Program-made: the position numbers and the translations under genes
DNA from: [Leptolyngbya] sp. JSC-1
GTDB lineage: Bacteria; Cyanobacteriota; Cyanobacteriia; Elainellales; Elainellaceae
Direction: 5' to 3'
DNA length: 63,392 nt
Assembly: GCA_000733415.1 (NCBI GenBank)
Contig: KL662191.1
Coordinates: forward strand, 5,903,038-5,966,429
Notes under the pieces: model-generated
What the model saw: the letters and a program-made list of their open reading frames with translations, nothing else
Database searches by the model: none
Told to the model about the DNA's origin: nothing
Part shown: positions 9,021-17,111 of the stretch, piece by piece
Layout of the letters: every line of letters begins with the position of its first letter
Position numbering within the stretch: position 1 is the first letter of the stretch

Positions 9021-11177
9021 TCAACTTTTTACAATCGCCCCAAAGTCAGCCAGCACCCGGGCGTGGTTGCGCAACAGTCCCAGCAAATTGAGCCGATTAC
9101 GCCGAATTTTGAGGTTCTCATCCATCACCAACACGCTCTGCTCGCCGTCAAAAAAGTTGCTGACGACTGGGGCAATTTTAGCTAAGGCATCGACCAGCTT
9201 TTGATAGTTGCGCTCGGCTTGGGCGGATTGGGTTTGCGGCACGAGCTGAACCAGCGCTTCATAAAATGCCTGTTCCGAGGGCTGCTGAAACAGTTTGGGG
9301 TCAATCAAGGATTTGGGATCGAGCTGGCGGGTATCGAGTTCGCCTTGGGCGGCCAGTCTCGATGCCCGATTCACCGTTTCGTAAATACTATCCAGCTTTT
9401 TGCTTTGCCGAATTGACTGGAGGAACTGAGACCGATCCCGCACATCAAGCAGATCTTGCAGCGCCCGATCGGTGTATTCGGCATCGTTTTCGCCCAGAAC
9501 GGCGTTTACCAGGTCGTAGTCGGTCTGCCGGTCCTCCTGTAGCAGAGTGCGAATCCGCTGGAGGAAGAACTCTTTGAGTTGGTTGATCAGGGTAGCAGCA
9601 TCGACCTTGGCCTTGGCATGACTGCTGACAAACTCGGTGACGATGGCTTGCAGCAGCTGATCCAGATTCAGAGCTAGATTGGCATCCCAGGCAATATTGA
9701 TAATCGCAGTAGCCGCCCGCCGCAACGCAAACGGATCAGAGGAGCCGCTAGGAATCATGCCGAGACTAAAAATGCTCACCAGCGTATCGAGCCGATCGGC
9801 AATCCCCACCACCTGACCGGCCAAGCTCTGGGGCAACTGATCGCCTGCGCCTCGCGGCAAGTAGTGTTCAAAAATGGCGTTGGCTACATCAGCAGACTCG
9901 CCGGAACTGAGGGCATACTTCTGCCCCATCACGCCCTGCAGCTCTGGGAACTCTCCTACCATTTGGGTGACGAGGTCAGCCTTACAGAGTAGCGCTGCTC
10001 GCTGAATAGTTGTGCGCTCTGATGGCTTGACCTGCAACTGATCGGCAATTCGGGCTGCAATCGCTCCGATCCGATCCACCTTGGCCCGCACCGATCCCAG
10101 ATCTTCCTGAAACGTCACGGTTTCTAAGCGAGGCAGGTAGCTCTCTAGCGGCTGCTTGCGATCCAGGTCAAAGAAATACTTACCATCTGATAACCGCGCT
10201 CGAATCACTCGTTCGTTACCGGCAGCAATCAGGTCAGACTTGGCCGGATCGCCATTGGAAATCGTCACGAAGTAGGGCAATAGCTCTGATGAACCGGCGG
10301 CTTTGAGCACCGGAAAGTAACGCTGGTGGCTTTCCATTTCGGTGATGATGACTTCCGCCGGCAAGGCCAAGAATTCAGCATCAAACTTACCAACCACTGC
10401 TGTGGGAAATTCTACTAAATCTCGCACTTCTGCCAGCAGGTCGGGATTGATTGAAGCGATGCCTCCCACCGACTGGGCTGCCGTTTGAGTTTGGCTGACA
10501 ATCTGGCGCTGGCGTTCTGCCGGGTCAACCTCCACCGAAGCGGCCCGCAAACAAGCGGCATACTCATAGGCGGTTGGAATGATCACAGGCTGGGGATGCA
10601 GCACCCGATGGCCTTGAGAGACCCGATCGCTGCTACAGCTTTCGGAGCCATTCATCAGCGTGATTGGCAGCACGGCTTGATCGAGTAGCGCTACCAGCCA
10701 GCGAATGGGGCGGGGAAACCGCAGGTCACCATCCCCCCAGCGCATAAACCGCTTGCCTTCTAGGCCAAAAATCCAGTCGGGAACCAGCTCGGTCAAAATC
10801 TCGGCTATAGGCCGCCCCGGAATCTGCTGCCGCACAAACACAAAATCGCCCTTATCGGTAGAGCGAATTTCTAGCGCCGTTACCTCCACCCCCCGCGAGC
10901 GAGCGAAGCCTTCTGCTGCTTTGGTGGGTTTGCCGTCTTTGAAGGCCGCCTGAGCCGACGGGCCTTTCACCTCTTCTTCCCGGTCGGGCTGCTGATTGGG
11001 TAGTCCTTGAATCAAGAGGGCCAAGCGCCTGGGTGTGCCGTAATACTCAATCGCCGTTGGAGTCAAAAACGCTGCGGATAGGCTGGCAGGAATGCGAGAA
11101 CGCCATTGCTCTAGGGCGCTGCTAACAAAGCTCGCAGGCAGTTCTTCAGTACCAACTTCCAACAAAAAAGTAACCAT
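9021..11177 (-). CDS. glyS: Glycyl-tRNA synthetase beta subunit
   Basis: The beta chain of the bacterial alpha2-beta2 glycyl-tRNA synthetase, 718 residues, the usual length. It carries the N-terminal signature FLLEVGTEELPASF (4-17), the KGPSAQAAF stretch, GKRFMRWG and the HD-like middle region (KADLVTQMVGEFPELQGVMG). The C-terminal anticodon-binding-like DALR domain includes FFDGEQSVLVMDE. The partner alpha chain (glyQ) is not in this window, so the two genes are separate in this genome. It reads leftward into murD. Confidence 0.95.
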   Translation of the reverse strand: MVTFLLEVGTEELPASFVSSALEQWRSRIPASLSAAFLTPTAIEYYGTPRRLALLIQGLPNQQPDREEEVKGPSAQAAFKDGKPTKAAEGFARSRGVEVTALEIRSTDKGDFVFVRQQIPGRPIAEILTELVPDWIFGLEGKRFMRWGDGDLRFPRPIRWLVALLDQAVLPITLMNGSESCSSDRVSQGHRVLHPQPVIIPTAYEYAACLRAASVEVDPAERQRQIVSQTQTAAQSVGGIASINPDLLAEVRDLVEFPTAVVGKFDAEFLALPAEVIITEMESHQRYFPVLKAAGSSELLPYFVTISNGDPAKSDLIAAGNERVIRARLSDGKYFFDLDRKQPLESYLPRLETVTFQEDLGSVRAKVDRIGAIAARIADQLQVKPSERTTIQRAALLCKADLVTQMVGEFPELQGVMGQKYALSSGESADVANAIFEHYLPRGAGDQLPQSLAGQVVGIADRLDTLVSIFSLGMIPSGSSDPFALRRAATAIINIAWDANLALNLDQLLQAIVTEFVSSHAKAKVDAATLINQLKEFFLQRIRTLLQEDRQTDYDLVNAVLGENDAEYTDRALQDLLDVRDRSQFLQSIRQSKKLDSIYETVNRASRLAAQGELDTRQLDPKSLIDPKLFQQPSEQAFYEALVQLVPQTQSAQAERNYQKLVDALAKIAPVVSNFFDGEQSVLVMDENLKIRRNRLNLLGLLRNHARVLADFGAIVKS

Positions 11178-11640
11178 ACCAGCTTCAGAGTGAAATTTTA
11201 ATCAAGTTAATCAAGGAGGAAAAGGGTAGCTTCCTGGACAGCTCAAACAGGTTCGGCCAATCTAGTGAACCGAGTCATAAACTGAGAGGCGCACCAGCCA
11301 ATCTCAACAGTTTACCTTAACCCGCGAAGCCGAGTTTTGTCTGTGTACACGCGGTTTCTAACCACTAGCATTTCTGACGCCATCGAATTCAGCCTCAAAA
11401 ATCGGGAACAATGAAAGCATCCCTTGGAGAGGCTGTAATCTACCTCTATAATTCAATGATTTATTGTCTACTTAATTACAGCCTTTTTCAGGCTAGTGAA
11501 GGGCTAGTGAAGTACGAAAAACGGGGTGCAGGGGCAGTGCCCCTGCGTGGGGGCGAAGCCTCCACACCCCCCATACCTCACATGAGTGAAAAACGCTGTA
11601 TCTATCGCAATCGAATTTCTCGGATCCAAGGAAGCCTGTG
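11178..11640. other. Intergenic region with a structured repeat
   Basis: About 460 bases between glyS (leftward) and the exported hypothetical gene (rightward). The only clear structure is the double-hairpin element at 11523-11570, listed separately. An AAGGA close to 11628 is the likely ribosome site of the next gene. Confidence 0.6.
11523..11570. repeat. Compact two-hairpin palindromic element (three-way junction)
   Basis: An outer stem GGGGT (11523-11527) pairs with ACCCC (11566-11570). It encloses two directly adjacent hairpins: GCAGGGGC/GCCCCTGC (11528-11546, loop AGT, perfect) and GTGGGGGC/GCCTCCAC (11547-11565, loop GAA, one G-T pair). No base outside the two loops is unpaired. It looks like a dispersed cyanobacterial palindromic repeat; a truncated copy of its left end, AAAAACGGGGCGCAGGG, is at about 48284-48300. 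Confidence 0.7.
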
Positions 11641-12228
11641 ATGAGCAAAGTTGGAGTGTGGTCAAGTTTGTCCGTCGGTATTGTTCTGCTGTTGAGCAGT
11701 CCGGTTAAAGCCTTACCGGGCCAGACGGTGACGGAGGTTGCTACCTGGATGCAAACCAATCCGACGATTCAACCAGCCCCCGGCGAAACCCTGCTAGTCC
11801 GCAGAACGGACAGTCCTTCTCGGCGATTTATCTTTAAAGCGTCGATTACTTCTCCAGGTCGAGCTGTATCCGGCGATCGCAGAGACATTATCCGCAGTGA
11901 AAGCATCACCTTATTTGACATAGTGTATGGCGTCAGTCAGCCGCGTCTGGAGGAAGCGTTGGGCATTATCTACGGCGATGGGGTGTATCAGGATTACCAA
12001 CAAGCTGAGGTGGTGTATCAATACCCAACCACTGAAATGCTGAGCCGAGCCGAAAGTCAGAATGCGCCGTTGCTGCGGTTTATTCAGGGAGAAGTACGAC
12101 AGGGAGAACGCTACGGCTACTGGGTTGAAACGGTGCAAACACCAGAAGGCAAGCCCCACAACGGTCAAATGACCGTTTTTCTGCTGGAGGATCTGCCCAA
12201 GCTAACGAGTGAACTCGAAAGCCGTTAG
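11641..12228 (+). CDS. Hypothetical exported protein
   Basis: I do not recognise a named family. The 195-residue product starts with a signal-peptide-like stretch (SVGIVLLLSSPVKALPG, cut probably after the A-L-P region near residue 24). The rest is soluble and mixed alpha/beta, without cysteine pairs or repeats. The frame also opens at a GTG at 11638; the ATG at 11641 follows an AAGGA by about nine bases and is preferred. It stands alone between two long intergenic regions. Proteins of this look are common as conserved hypothetical genes in cyanobacteria. Confidence 0.7.
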   Translation: MSKVGVWSSLSVGIVLLLSSPVKALPGQTVTEVATWMQTNPTIQPAPGETLLVRRTDSPSRRFIFKASITSPGRAVSGDRRDIIRSESITLFDIVYGVSQPRLEEALGIIYGDGVYQDYQQAEVVYQYPTTEMLSRAESQNAPLLRFIQGEVRQGERYGYWVETVQTPEGKPHNGQMTVFLLEDLPKLTSELESR

Positions 12229-12694
12229 GGGGGCTTTAGGTAGCTCTACCGCGGAAACGTAACAATCGCATCTCACAAACAGGTCTAGCAACGTTGAACC
12301 AGCCTACGGATTGCAATCAGTAGATTGCAATCAGCACAGTATCCCCGAGCGTATCAAAAATTACGGCAATTACCAGCAAAATTACGACAAAACCGCCACC
12401 TACTCTAGCGCCTGACGTCAGGTTGAGTAGGTACTTTTCAGTAGGTTGATGAACTCATCTCTTATATGGTTTTGCTCAGATCTTGGCTAGACCAAACGCT
12501 GTGTCGATTTTCACAAAGACTTTACTATTATCGAGTATTAAAAATTACAAATAATTCGGCATAACTAAAGTAAGCCTCCCTTCAATGCCTGCCACAATGC
12601 AGCCTGGGATAACGAACCAACGTCCAGCCAAATAGTTCCGCAGTTAGGCAAATTCTTCTCAAGCTTTACTCTCCGTCGCGTTAATGTTTTCGCC
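12229..12694. other. Intergenic region upstream of the polysaccharide/exosortase locus
   Basis: About 465 bases. I see no gene. A 14-base tandem pair lies at 12309-12336. The region presumably carries the promoter of the locus that starts at 12695, but I cannot place it. Confidence 0.55.
12309..12336. repeat. 14-base direct repeat, two copies
   Basis: GATTGCAATCAGTA at 12309-12322 is followed directly by GATTGCAATCAGCA at 12323-12336. Each copy contains the palindrome ATTGCAAT, so it could bind a dimeric regulator. Confidence 0.55.
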
Positions 12695-13891
12695 ATGCAC
12701 CATTCCACTATTCCATTCGTTGATCTCACTGCTCAGCATCAGCCGATTCAAGCCAAGCTGGAGCAAGCCGTTCAGGATGTGATTCGTCAGGGAGACTATG
12801 TCTTAGGGCAAGCCTTGAGCGAGTTTGAAACTGCCTTTGCCCTTGCTTGTGGCGCAACCTACGGGGTTGGGGTCGCCTCTGGAACCGATGCCATTGCTCT
12901 GGGACTGCAAGCATGCGGCATTGGCGAAGGCGATGAGGTAATTCTACCGGCCAATACCTTCGTCGCGACGCTGATTGGTGTACTGCGCTCTGGAGCCACA
13001 CCTGTGTTTGTAGACTGCGATCCTAAAACAGCCTTGATCGATTTGATGGCTGCTGAAAAAGCAATTACAACCCGCACCAGGGCAATTATTCCGGTCCACC
13101 TCTATGGCCAGATGGTATCACCGCGAAGGTTGCTGGATCTGGCAAGCACCTACGATGTGCTGATTTTCGAAGATGCAGCTCAAGCCCACCTAGCCGAACG
13201 GGAAGGATATCGAGCTGGCTCCATTGGCATCGCTGCTGCATTTAGCTTCTACCCCAGCAAAAATTTGGGCGGTTTTGGGGATGGCGGTATGCTGGTGACA
13301 CGAGAAGAAATCATTGCCCAAACCATGCGCTCTCTGCGTAATTACGGCGCAACTCGCAAATATTTTCATACTGACTTTGGTACTAACAGCCGTCTCGATA
13401 CTCTTCAGGCCGCTGTCCTCAAAACCAAATTACCCTACCTCTATGACTGGAACTGTGACCGCAACCGGATTGCTCGCCAATATGACGCTTTGCTAAAACC
13501 ATTAGCTGAATACGGCATTGTTCCGATTGAAAATCACTGTGATGCGGGTCATGTCTATCACCTCTATGTGATTCGGGTTACTGAAGCTAGCCCCCTCGAG
13601 CGGACGACACTGCAAACAGCTCTGGCCGAAATAGGAATTCAAACCGGTATTCACTATCCAATTGCCTGTCATTTACAGCCGGCCTTCCATTGCTTGGGTT
13701 ACCGAGCAGGTGATTTTCCCCATGCCGAAGCGTTAAGTCAAGACATCCTTTCTTTACCGATGTATCCAGGCTTAACAGACGAGCAAATTCATCGAGTGGT
13801 ATCCGCTATTGGCTCGCTTGTTGAAGCTGAATTCAGCCACACGCGCCTACCCGATAGTTCCAGCGTTGAACCTTCGTTGATTTCCAACTGA
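12695..13891 (+). CDS. DegT/DnrJ/EryC1/StrS-family aminotransferase
   Basis: A PLP-dependent sugar aminotransferase of 398 residues, of the type that aminates nucleotide-bound keto sugars. The N-terminal IPFVDLTAQH and DYVLGQALSEFE, the SGTDAIALGL phosphate-cup segment (62-71) and the ED-A-Q-A-H element are all present. The PLP lysine is expected at K189 in YPSKNLGGFGDGG. Length is normal. It starts the region that continues with the exosortase and polysaccharide export genes, so it probably makes an amino sugar for a surface glycan (inference from context). No strong ribosome site precedes the ATG at 12695. Confidence 0.9.
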   Translation: MHHSTIPFVDLTAQHQPIQAKLEQAVQDVIRQGDYVLGQALSEFETAFALACGATYGVGVASGTDAIALGLQACGIGEGDEVILPANTFVATLIGVLRSGATPVFVDCDPKTALIDLMAAEKAITTRTRAIIPVHLYGQMVSPRRLLDLASTYDVLIFEDAAQAHLAEREGYRAGSIGIAAAFSFYPSKNLGGFGDGGMLVTREEIIAQTMRSLRNYGATRKYFHTDFGTNSRLDTLQAAVLKTKLPYLYDWNCDRNRIARQYDALLKPLAEYGIVPIENHCDAGHVYHLYVIRVTEASPLERTTLQTALAEIGIQTGIHYPIACHLQPAFHCLGYRAGDFPHAEALSQDILSLPMYPGLTDEQIHRVVSAIGSLVEAEFSHTRLPDSSSVEPSLISN

Positions 13892-13983
13892 CTACCCCAA
13901 CACCCTCCTCCAGCTTGTTGCTCAATCGCATTTCTAGGGCATTCTAAGGAAGCTGCAATCAAGCCAAATGCTTCCGAACAATC

Positions 13984-14913
13984 ATGCAGATTACCCGCAA
14001 GCTGGTGTTTATTTTTGAGCGCTTTCAGCGTCATTATCCTGAAACAGCAATCGGGGTAGTATTGGTGCTGCTCTATGTTCCATTGCTACTGCACTGGGTT
14101 GATGGCTGGCTCAACAAAAGCATCAGCACCGAGCATGAATATTTCAGCCACGGGTTGATTGGTTTGCCATTTGCGACCTATCTAGCCTGGCAAAACCGAC
14201 AGCAATGGCAGCAGTTACCGAATCAAACTCACATGGCCGGATTAGGGCTATTGGTGGTTGGGGTTGGCTGCTACCTGAGTAATTTGACTGACTTGGTGAA
14301 TCTATCGCTGGTTGTCATCCTGGCTGGTCTCTGTCTGTGGTTCAAGGGTGGGCCGGGTCTGCGGCTTCAAGCGTTTTCGCTGTTGTTGGTTCTGTTAGCA
14401 ACGCCGAATCAAATTCCCTACCTGATAGCACCCTACACGCTGCCGCTGCAACAGTTCATTGCTGGAATGGCTGGGTTTATTTTGTTCCAGATTGGTATGG
14501 AAGTGCGGGTAGATCAGATCTACCTGTTTGTGAATGACCGGATTGTTGAGGTAGCACCCTACTGCGCTGGCCTCAAGATGTTGTTCACTAGCCTATATGT
14601 CGGCCTGATCTTGCTCTACTGGACTGGAGCCTGGAATTCTCGCACCAAGGTGATCTGGTTCTACAGCGGTGTGATTGCTCTGAGCGTAACAGCCAACATT
14701 ATTCGCAATACGCTATTAACCTTCTTTCACGGCACTGGACAGGCGCAGGCATTTGATTGGCTACACGATGGTTGGGGCGGCGATCTTTATTCCACCGCCA
14801 TGTTAGGGCTTTTACTTCTTCTTTTGCAAGGAATCAATCGTTGGATTGTCACAGATGAATTAATTCCTGCATTGGAAACGGAATCAGGTGATGCATTAGA
14901 GTCAGAGGCTTAA
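13984..14913 (+). CDS. Exosortase, cyanobacterial type
   Basis: A polytopic membrane transpeptidase-like protein of 309 residues with about eight hydrophobic helices. Exosortases process and anchor proteins carrying a C-terminal PEP-CTERM-like tail, usually in bacteria that make exopolysaccharide. The expected catalytic triad is visible: C194 in APYCAGLKM, R241 in NIIRNTLL and H261 in WLHDGWGGD. Its direct partner (next gene, 19 bases downstream) and the following OPX and Wzc-like genes match the usual genetic setting. I cannot separate cyanoexosortase subtypes with certainty, though the associated partner suggests type A. No protein with a PEP-CTERM-like tail was recognised in the window, so the substrates lie elsewhere. 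Confidence 0.88.
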   Translation: MQITRKLVFIFERFQRHYPETAIGVVLVLLYVPLLLHWVDGWLNKSISTEHEYFSHGLIGLPFATYLAWQNRQQWQQLPNQTHMAGLGLLVVGVGCYLSNLTDLVNLSLVVILAGLCLWFKGGPGLRLQAFSLLLVLLATPNQIPYLIAPYTLPLQQFIAGMAGFILFQIGMEVRVDQIYLFVNDRIVEVAPYCAGLKMLFTSLYVGLILLYWTGAWNSRTKVIWFYSGVIALSVTANIIRNTLLTFFHGTGQAQAFDWLHDGWGGDLYSTAMLGLLLLLLQGINRWIVTDELIPALETESGDALESEA

Positions 14914-14932
14914 ATTATTAGCGAAACAAATC

Positions 14933-15775
14933 ATGCTGCCAACTCAACTTGATTCCTTCTATCGATCAACTTTGATCAAACAACTCGTCGTTTTAATGAT
15001 TTTGGCAATTGCTTTAGCGGGTGCAGTTCCCAGCTACTTGACGAGTCAATGGCCTTGGCAAAAAGTACCAGAAATCAGCCAACTCAAGCAACTCAAGGAC
15101 ATGCAAAAAAACGGTCTGTCGTTGCCGGGTTGGCAAACTCTCAGCCAAAGAACCGTCGAAATTGGCGGCCACAAATGGTCGGCGCAGGAAATTGTTCCAG
15201 CCACAGTAGATTCACAAGTAGATTCACAAGTGGATTTACAGATGGATTTACAAGTGGATTTACAGATGGATTCACAGCCCGTTTGGCTATTGTTACGGCC
15301 CCAGACCTGGGCACGAGATTTGCCGCAGGTGGATTGGATGGATATCAATGGAGTGCGACAGTGGACGGCTGATTCACGCAAGGCACTCGAATTTACGTTG
15401 CCCGCCGCTGGTAGTCAATCTCAGCCCAACCGAACCTACTCCGTAAAGGCTCGATTCTTTCGCGGCTGGACCCAGCGACGAACCGATGCGGTGATGCAAT
15501 GGTACGCTTGGCCAGATGGAGGTCATCCTGCTCCCAGTCACTGGTTCTGGGCCGATCAACTTCAGCAATTGCGTCATCGCCAGCATTTACCTTGGGTAGC
15601 GGTGAGCATCCAGATACCAATTAAGCCGCTGGGGGACATCGAGACGGCAGAAGCGGAAGCCAAAGCTTTGGCTCAGTTGGTGCAAACAACGCTGATGAAA
15701 TCGCTGCGAAAAAACGACACAGTTGGGCAGGCAGACAGTTTTACCTCGATTTTCATGTCTACATCTGTATATTGA
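14933..15775 (+). CDS. Exosortase-associated membrane protein
   Basis: A 280-residue protein with one N-terminal membrane helix (about 16-38) and a large extracytoplasmic part. It resembles the conserved partner found directly after cyanobacterial exosortase genes (EpsI-like/cyanoexosortase system-associated), which is thought to assist the protease or polysaccharide handling. A segment around 92-115 is made of six tandem four-residue units of pattern (V/M)-D-(S/L)-Q, encoded by a 12-base repeat; this is unlikely to be part of the conserved fold. Gap to the exosortase is 19 bases, which implies co-transcription. Confidence 0.75.
   Translation: MLPTQLDSFYRSTLIKQLVVLMILAIALAGAVPSYLTSQWPWQKVPEISQLKQLKDMQKNGLSLPGWQTLSQRTVEIGGHKWSAQEIVPATVDSQVDSQVDLQMDLQVDLQMDSQPVWLLLRPQTWARDLPQVDWMDINGVRQWTADSRKALEFTLPAAGSQSQPNRTYSVKARFFRGWTQRRTDAVMQWYAWPDGGHPAPSHWFWADQLQQLRHRQHLPWVAVSIQIPIKPLGDIETAEAEAKALAQLVQTTLMKSLRKNDTVGQADSFTSIFMSTSVY
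15206..15277 (+). repeat. 12-base in-frame tandem repeat, six copies
   Basis: Six contiguous 12-base units of form (G/A)T(A/G)GATT(C/T)ACA(A/G) lie inside the exosortase-associated gene. Being a multiple of three, copy-number change would lengthen or shorten the protein without breaking the frame. Confidence 0.8.
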
Positions 15776-15890
15776 TCTATCTATCTTTAGTTCACTGATT
15801 AATTGATTTTAGTTTTCCAATTCGATCAGGGCTATTTCGATTTTAATTTTTACAACTCCGTCAAACTTCTAATTTGTTGACCTTCCCCCT

Positions 15891-17102
15891 ATGGTTACCC
15901 TGTTACGTCCCGCTGTATCTCGATTCAGTCTCTGTGCCCTATCCTCGCTATACAGCGTTGTAGCTGCTTTGCCGAGCATCCTGCTTGGGATGATGTGGCA
16001 CGCTCCTGTCGCTGCTCAAGCGATGCCTGCGATCGCCCAACCTGCCTCAACTCGTGAGCTATTAGAAGATGCCAGACGGCGTTTATTAGAGAATACACCT
16101 GATGCGGAACTCGGTGAAAATTCTGGTCAAGATGCCTTTGCTGCCTACCGGCTCGGTCCGGGTGACACGCTGTTTGTGAATGTGCTGCGCTTTCCCGACC
16201 TGTCGTTTCAAAACACGATTGATCTGGAAGGAAGCATGCTAATTCCCCTAGTGGGAGCCATGACGCTAGAAGGATTAACGGTCGCCGCAGCGCGGGAGCA
16301 AATTCGCATTGCCCTGGATCAGTTCATTGTTGATCCGCAGGTGGATGTGATTTTGATTGCTCAACGTCCCGTGCAGGTGACATTGTTGGGTGAGGTGGTT
16401 CGCCCTGGTTTGTATCCGTTGGCGGCTCCCCAACTTTCGGTAGCGCTGGTGTCAGCAGGAGGCGCCACCACAAGAGCCGATTTGCGGACGGTGCGAGTGC
16501 GTCGCCAGCTTATAGATGGGTCGATTGTCGAGAAAGACGTGGATCTGTTTACGCCGCTGCAAACGGCCTCACCGATTCCTGACCTGCAATTGGCCGATGG
16601 CGATACGATTGTCGTCCCAACCTTAACTGCCAACGCTGACTACGACCGCAACCTGATTGCCCGTTCAACCCTGGCCCAACCCCAGATCAACGTGCGCGTC
16701 CTCAATTACGCAACTGGAGCACGGGGCGGCGGCTCGATTGGCAGCGTCCAGCTACCGAATGGCAGTAGTTTCGTCGATGCCATATCAACGCTTTCCCTCG
16801 ATCTTGGCAGTGCTGACCTGCGCAACATTGCCTTAGTCCGGTTCGATGTGCAACAAGGAAAGGCTGTGAGCCAGGAGCTGGATGGCAAAAAGGCTCTGAT
16901 GGGCGATCAGTCGCAGAATCCGATGCTAGAGCACAATGACGTGATTGTCGTGGGACGCAATTTCGTAGCCCGTGTCACCTACGCGCTGAATAACTTTACC
17001 CAACCCTTCCGAGACATCTTGGGTTTCGTTCTATTTTTCCAATCGCTTGTGGATAGTGCATCTAACCTGTTTGCCCCTGCGGGAAGTTCATCCAAAGATT
17101 GA
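15891..17102 (+). CDS. Polysaccharide export protein (Wza/OPX family)
   Basis: An outer-membrane or periplasmic polysaccharide exporter of 403 residues. A signal peptide covers about residues 1-43 (hydrophobic core then PVAAQAM). The polysaccharide export (PES/Poly_export) domain begins at YRLGPGDTLFVNVL (about 85) and is followed by an SLBB-type domain starting near VTLLGEVVRPGLYPL (about 164). A C-terminal hydrophobic stretch (IPPF-like helix is in the next gene; here NNFTQPFRDILGFVLFFQS) could be the membrane-spanning helix of the OPX channel. It is followed after nine bases by the Wzc-like gene, the usual pairing in group 1-type capsule and EPS loci. Confidence 0.9.
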   Translation: MVTLLRPAVSRFSLCALSSLYSVVAALPSILLGMMWHAPVAAQAMPAIAQPASTRELLEDARRRLLENTPDAELGENSGQDAFAAYRLGPGDTLFVNVLRFPDLSFQNTIDLEGSMLIPLVGAMTLEGLTVAAAREQIRIALDQFIVDPQVDVILIAQRPVQVTLLGEVVRPGLYPLAAPQLSVALVSAGGATTRADLRTVRVRRQLIDGSIVEKDVDLFTPLQTASPIPDLQLADGDTIVVPTLTANADYDRNLIARSTLAQPQINVRVLNYATGARGGGSIGSVQLPNGSSFVDAISTLSLDLGSADLRNIALVRFDVQQGKAVSQELDGKKALMGDQSQNPMLEHNDVIVVGRNFVARVTYALNNFTQPFRDILGFVLFFQSLVDSASNLFAPAGSSSKD

Positions 17103-17111
17103 GTAAAAGCC

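Noticed and set aside
11523..11570. Double hairpin as the terminator of a gene
   Set aside because: It lies between divergent genes, has no T run and is not close to a 3' end.
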